A program made the translations under genes and the position numbers. Below, piece after piece: positions 6,159-8,436 of a stretch of DNA of 8,436 bases (position 1 is its first letter; each line of letters begins with the position of its first letter). The notes below the pieces were generated by a model. That model did not search any database and was not told the DNA's origin. It saw only the letters and a list, made by a program, of their open reading frames with translations. The stretch spans positions 1 to 8,436 of the forward strand of contig CAZMBH010000041.1 in NCBI GenBank assembly GCA_964564535.1, given 5' to 3'. This DNA comes from GWC2-37-13 sp964564535. Lineage in GTDB: Bacteria; Patescibacteriota; Microgenomatia; UBA1406; GWC2-37-13.

Positions 6159-6170
6159 ACGATTCAAATC

Positions 6171-6199
6171 ATTCTACAAATTAAAATTATTTTTTGCAA
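6171..6199 (-). promoter_or_regulatory. Promoter for the FMN riboswitch and transporter
   Basis: Minus strand: -35 TTGCAA (6199-6194, four of six), 17-bp spacer, -10 TAGAAT (6176-6171, five of six). The predicted start, about seven bases further, lies a few bases before the 5' strand of aptamer P1. The position relative to the riboswitch supports it more than the match to consensus. Confidence 0.55.
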
Positions 6200-6222
6200 T
6201 ATCAATTGATTTCGGATACAAT
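6194..6222 (+). promoter_or_regulatory. Divergent promoter for the truncated + strand gene at 6231
   Basis: Plus strand: -35 TTGCAA (6194-6199), 17-bp spacer, -10 TACAAT (6217-6222, five of six). TTGCAA is self-complementary and is shared with the minus-strand promoter. The start would fall at about 6229-6231, on or next to the ATG at 6231, giving a leaderless mRNA; no Shine-Dalgarno precedes this ATG. A 10-bp palindrome ATCAATTGAT (6201-6210) lies in the spacer and could be an operator, but nothing else supports that. Confidence 0.5.
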
Positions 6223-6230
6223 GAAAACTT

Positions 6231-6266
6231 ATGCAATTTGAAAGTACTCATATAAAAGGAAAAGGC
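6231..6266 (+). CDS. 5' end of a gene cut by the assembly gap; possible riboflavin kinase
   Basis: Only 12 codons are visible before the run of N: MQFESTHIKGKG. The pattern fits the first strand and glycine turn of riboflavin kinase domains, which usually continue G-R-x-L-G-F-P-T-A-N. That enzyme converts riboflavin to FMN. The context fits: divergent from a transporter under an FMN riboswitch, with a promoter in register 9 bp upstream. Twelve residues are too few to prove a family, and the matching GFPTAN signature would lie inside the gap. If it is not this enzyme it may be any short leaderless gene, or not coding at all. Confidence 0.4.
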
Positions 6267-6366
6267 NNNNNNNNNNNNNNNNNNNNNNNNNNNNNNNNNN
6301 NNNNNNNNNNNNNNNNNNNNNNNNNNNNNNNNNNNNNNNNNNNNNNNNNNNNNNNNNNNNNNNNNN
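6267..6366. other. Assembly gap of exactly 100 N
   Basis: A 100-N run is the usual placeholder for a gap of unknown length. The miaA fragment on the right enters it on the minus strand and the reading frame at 6231 enters it from the left. Completing a typical MiaA (about 290-300 residues) would need about 600 bases, and a riboflavin kinase of about 125 residues another 330 or so, so the real gap is probably near 1 kb. Confidence 0.95.
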
Positions 6367-6623
6367 GTTTTCCCGCGTTTTTTTATATCCTCAATTATTG
6401 GTGTGACAAATTTTACAAAATCAAATGAGGAAAAATATTGATCAGGAGTGACCAAATCATAGAGCCAAATTTTTTCTTTAGGTATGTCTTTTCCGGTAAT
6501 TATATCTAAATACTTATAGATCTGTCTTGAATCAAAATTTACCAGTTCCCCATTATGTTTTTTTGCAAGTTCTAAGGCGAGTTTAGTTTTTCCGGTCGCT
6601 GTTTGACCAGTGATAATGATCAT
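6367..6623 (-). CDS. miaA: tRNA dimethylallyltransferase, N-terminal part (3' end lost in gap)
   Basis: Transfers a dimethylallyl group to N6 of adenosine 37 in tRNAs that read codons starting with U. Eighty-five residues are visible: the P-loop GQTATGKT (6-13), the substrate-site motif DSRQIYKYLDIITGKD (31-46, matching DSMQIYRGLDIGTAKP of the family), then YDLVTPDQYFSSFDF and the helix ending IKKRGK, just before the expected VGGTGLY strand. The rest is in the gap. The ATG at 6623 overlaps the folD stop by 4 nt (ATGA), so translation is probably coupled. The open frame left of the gap at 6174-6266 has no MiaA C-terminal motif and is occupied by promoters, so I do not join it. Confidence 0.92.
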
Positions 6624-7480
6624 TTCTGCATTTTAGCGGCATCTATTAAGTTTCTGTATAGATAAACGACGTCAATAGGGCCACTTCCACCAGGAGTCGG
6701 CGTATAAAATGAAGCGATGTCTTTTATTTCACTTTCTTCATAGTCGCCTTTTAATTTACCGTTTTCTTTTCGGACGCCGGTATTTATCAAAACAACTCCG
6801 GGCTTTAACATTTCAGGAGAAATAACTTTTTTTCCTGTAGCTGTGATAATTAAATCGGCAGTTTTGAAATAAGACTCAGGATCAACCGTTGTTGAATTTA
6901 TGCTTATATAGTTAATGTTTAGATTTCCAAGAGTATTTCCAATCGGTTTTCCACCGGTGATTCCCCGGCCCACGACAACGACTTTTTTACTTTTAAGAAC
7001 GTTTTTAAACAACAGCCGGTCCCGTTTCATGTCCACAAACACTATGTCCTGTTTTCTTTTACCATCATAGATATATTTTATTATTGTCATCACAGCCAAT
7101 CCTAGCGGAAAAATAAATTCAGTTTTTTTCTTATGACCTTCAATCTCTTTTAATAAAGGAATGTAATCATAGATACTGTCTGTGGAAAGTTGGGCCGGAA
7201 GAGGTTGTTGGATTATAATTCCGGTTACTTCGGGATTCATAACTTCTTTTTTTAATAGATTAGCAAAGTCAATAAAGTTTGGAGTTTTAATCAGGTGAAT
7301 TAATTTGAAGTTAATCTTCAATGCTTTAGCCATTTCAGACTTAATTTTTACAAATGAAAGTTGTTCAGGGGCATTACCGACCAAAAACACCGTTAATCCA
7401 ATAGGCTTTTTGATTGTTTTGCGGTCCTTTTTAAGTATGGCTAGAAGATTATTTGCGATTTTCTTACCATCAATAAACAT
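6620..7480 (-). CDS. folD: Divergent FolD, methylenetetrahydrofolate dehydrogenase/cyclohydrolase
   Basis: Interconverts 5,10-methylene- and 10-formyl-tetrahydrofolate with NAD(P). The 286 residues show the FolD layout: MFIDGKKIA start, VFLVGNAPEQLSFVKIK (31-47), GIIIQQPLP (87-95), the Rossmann segment VVVVGRGITGGKP (167-179), VVLINTGV and the C-terminal TPTPGGSGPIDV (260-271). Several usually invariant positions differ. The catalytic Tyr of the YVxxK motif is Phe43 (Lys47 is kept), KDVDG is KEIEG (111-115), and the segment after it lacks the usual PCTPxG. Residues about 136-163 form a charged stretch not typical of the family. Activity may be altered, most likely the cyclohydrolase. ATG 7480 lies 7 bases after a perfect TATAAT, so the mRNA is probably leaderless. 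It follows gyrA by 21 bp and overlaps miaA by 4 nt. Confidence 0.9.
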   Translation of the reverse strand: MFIDGKKIANNLLAILKKDRKTIKKPIGLTVFLVGNAPEQLSFVKIKSEMAKALKINFKLIHLIKTPNFIDFANLLKKEVMNPEVTGIIIQQPLPAQLSTDSIYDYIPLLKEIEGHKKKTEFIFPLGLAVMTIIKYIYDGKRKQDIVFVDMKRDRLLFKNVLKSKKVVVVGRGITGGKPIGNTLGNLNINYISINSTTVDPESYFKTADLIITATGKKVISPEMLKPGVVLINTGVRKENGKLKGDYEESEIKDIASFYTPTPGGSGPIDVVYLYRNLIDAAKMQK

Positions 7481-7487
7481 GACAGTA

Positions 7488-7496
7488 ATTATACCA
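7488..7496 (-). promoter_or_regulatory. Extended -10 promoter of folD
   Basis: Minus strand TGGTATAAT: a perfect TATAAT preceded by TGn. No -35 box is seen 17 bases upstream, which extended -10 promoters do not require. Seven bases separate it from ATG 7480, so transcription would start at or beside the start codon. It sits between the gyrA stop and folD, which lets folD-miaA be transcribed apart from gyrA. Confidence 0.6.
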
Positions 7497-7501
7497 TATT
7501 T

Positions 7502-8436
7502 TTAGACGCTGGTGGCACTGACGATTCGGTCCGTTTTTTCGGAAAACCTCATCAAAATAACTCCCTTCGCCGTTCTTGATCGGGAAGGAATGTTACTAAG
7601 CTCCATTTTGACGATTTGTCCTAGCGCGCTGGTAATAATCAAAGTTGTGTCACCTGGTTCAATTATTGCCGAATATGCAACCGAACCGATCTTTTGATCA
7701 ACTGAGGTGATCTTTACACCCTTGCCTCCGCGATGTTGACCTTTAAAGTTAGACAGCTTGGTTTTCTTACCGATTCCCCTTTCCGTTAAAACAAGAATAT
7801 CCTTTTTGAATTCTTCGTCTGAAAAAACATCGGCGGCAATGATTTGTTGATCTGCTTTTGCGTCCAGGTCCATACCCTTTACGCCAATAGAAGCCCGTCC
7901 AGTCGGTCTAATCTCTTTTTCTTTAAAAACGATCGCCTTTCCGTTTTTTGAAGCTAAAATGACGTTCTTTTTTCCATCGGTAAGCTTTACCCATAAAAGT
8001 TCATCATCTTTCTCTAGTTTGATGGCAATAATACCGTTTGTTCTTATGTTGATATAGTCTTCAAATGAGGATTTTTTAACCGTGCCATATTTTGTCGACA
8101 TCACAACGAACATATTTTTTGCTTTTTCCATCGTTTCGGCACTATAGCTAAGGATCGAAGTTATTTTTTCCTCAGGTTTGAGAGCGACCAAGTTGATTAT
8201 CGCTTTTCCTTTAGAGATACGTGATCCCACCGGAACATCCCAAACCCTAGTTTGAAATACCCGACCCTGATTGCTAAAAAAGAGCATGTAGTCATGAGTC
8301 ATTGCTGTGGTAATATAATATACATTGTCAGTATCCTTTGTTTCCATACCTGAAACTCCTTTTCCTCCACGGTGCTGAATTCGGAAGGTTTCACGGGGAA
8401 CCTGCTTGATGTATCCTTCTTTTGTTAAAACGACAA
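7502..8436 (-). CDS. gyrA: DNA gyrase subunit A, C-terminal beta-pinwheel domain (5' end outside window)
   Basis: GyrA forms with GyrB the type II topoisomerase that introduces negative supercoils; this C-terminal domain wraps DNA. The frame is open to the window edge: 29 codons precede the ATG at 8347, so that ATG is internal (about 310 residues visible). The GyrA box occurs as QHRGGKG in the first blade (in the region 8359-8379), which separates GyrA from ParC. About six blade repeats can be followed, each with an LxxTxxGxxK-like strand: VVLTKEGYIKQV, LFFSNQGRVFQT, VVMSTKYGTVKK, ILASKNGKAIVF, LVLTERGIGKKT and LIITSALGQIVK. A second QHRGGKG occurs in blade five. The protein stops soon after the last blade (SATSV) with no acidic tail. 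It is the first gene of the minus-strand series gyrA-folD-miaA. Confidence 0.95.
   Translation of the reverse strand, partial: VVLTKEGYIKQVPRETFRIQHRGGKGVSGMETKDTDNVYYITTAMTHDYMLFFSNQGRVFQTRVWDVPVGSRISKGKAIINLVALKPEEKITSILSYSAETMEKAKNMFVVMSTKYGTVKKSSFEDYINIRTNGIIAIKLEKDDELLWVKLTDGKKNVILASKNGKAIVFKEKEIRPTGRASIGVKGMDLDAKADQQIIAADVFSDEEFKKDILVLTERGIGKKTKLSNFKGQHRGGKGVKITSVDQKIGSVAYSAIIEPGDTTLIITSALGQIVKMELSNIPSRSRTAKGVILMRFSEKTDRIVSATSV

Noticed and set aside
6174..6266. Minus-strand open frame left of the gap read as the C-terminus of MiaA
   Set aside because: The frame match depends on the arbitrary 100-N length, the residues lack the MiaA C-terminal KRQ-TWF type motif, and the region carries two promoters and the start of a + strand gene.
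7305..7697. Plus-strand frames of about 60 codons opposite folD and gyrA
   Set aside because: They are antisense to conserved motifs, with no promoter or Shine-Dalgarno of their own.
7700..7740. Second QHRGGKG in GyrA as a sign of a domain duplication
   Set aside because: Similar SRGGKG-type strings are usual in blade five of many GyrA proteins, so it is within normal variation.

Overview
The window reads as a low-GC bacterial chromosome fragment with the standard stop code: TGA ends metK, the glycosyltransferase and lepA, and is never read through. Several features point to a reduced Candidate Phyla Radiation (Patescibacteria) genome, possibly of the Microgenomates group: compact genes, ATGA overlaps, weak or absent Shine-Dalgarno sequences, an S-adenosylhomocysteinase of the archaeal/Thermotoga type, a divergent FolD and many small palindromic repeats. 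This placement is an inference from style and gene content, not from a marker phylogeny.

Left part, + strand (1-4990): the 3' part of S-adenosylhomocysteinase (ahcY), a 208-nt leader, metK, a GT4 glycosyltransferase and lepA. The leader before metK holds a genome-type palindromic repeat followed by a SAM-clan riboswitch that appears to lack helix P4. AhcY and MetK are two steps of the methyl cycle. A 31-bp near-perfect palindrome is embedded in frame in lepA, and a second type of hairpin sits at the start of the glycosyltransferase.

Middle part (4991-6266): lepA and an EamA/DMT transporter converge on two inverted copies of the palindromic repeat, one of which encodes the last residues of the transporter. 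The transporter gene (minus strand) is preceded by a well-formed FMN riboswitch, with helices P1-P6 all traceable, which makes it a strong candidate riboflavin importer. Divergent from it, a + strand reading frame begins at 6231 and enters the assembly gap after 12 codons. Its start resembles a stand-alone riboflavin kinase. The two would be driven by back-to-back promoters sharing one self-complementary -35 box. If right, this is a compact flavin salvage locus: uptake plus conversion to FMN, with FMN feedback.

Right part, minus strand (6267-8436): a 100-N gap, then miaA (5' part only), folD and the C-terminal beta-pinwheel of gyrA, transcribed gyrA > folD > miaA. folD and miaA overlap by 4 nt; folD has its own extended -10 box placed so that the mRNA would be leaderless. 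miaA and the putative kinase gene converge into the gap, so the real missing sequence is probably several hundred bases longer than 100.

I see no tRNA, rRNA, CRISPR array, insertion sequence or phage gene.
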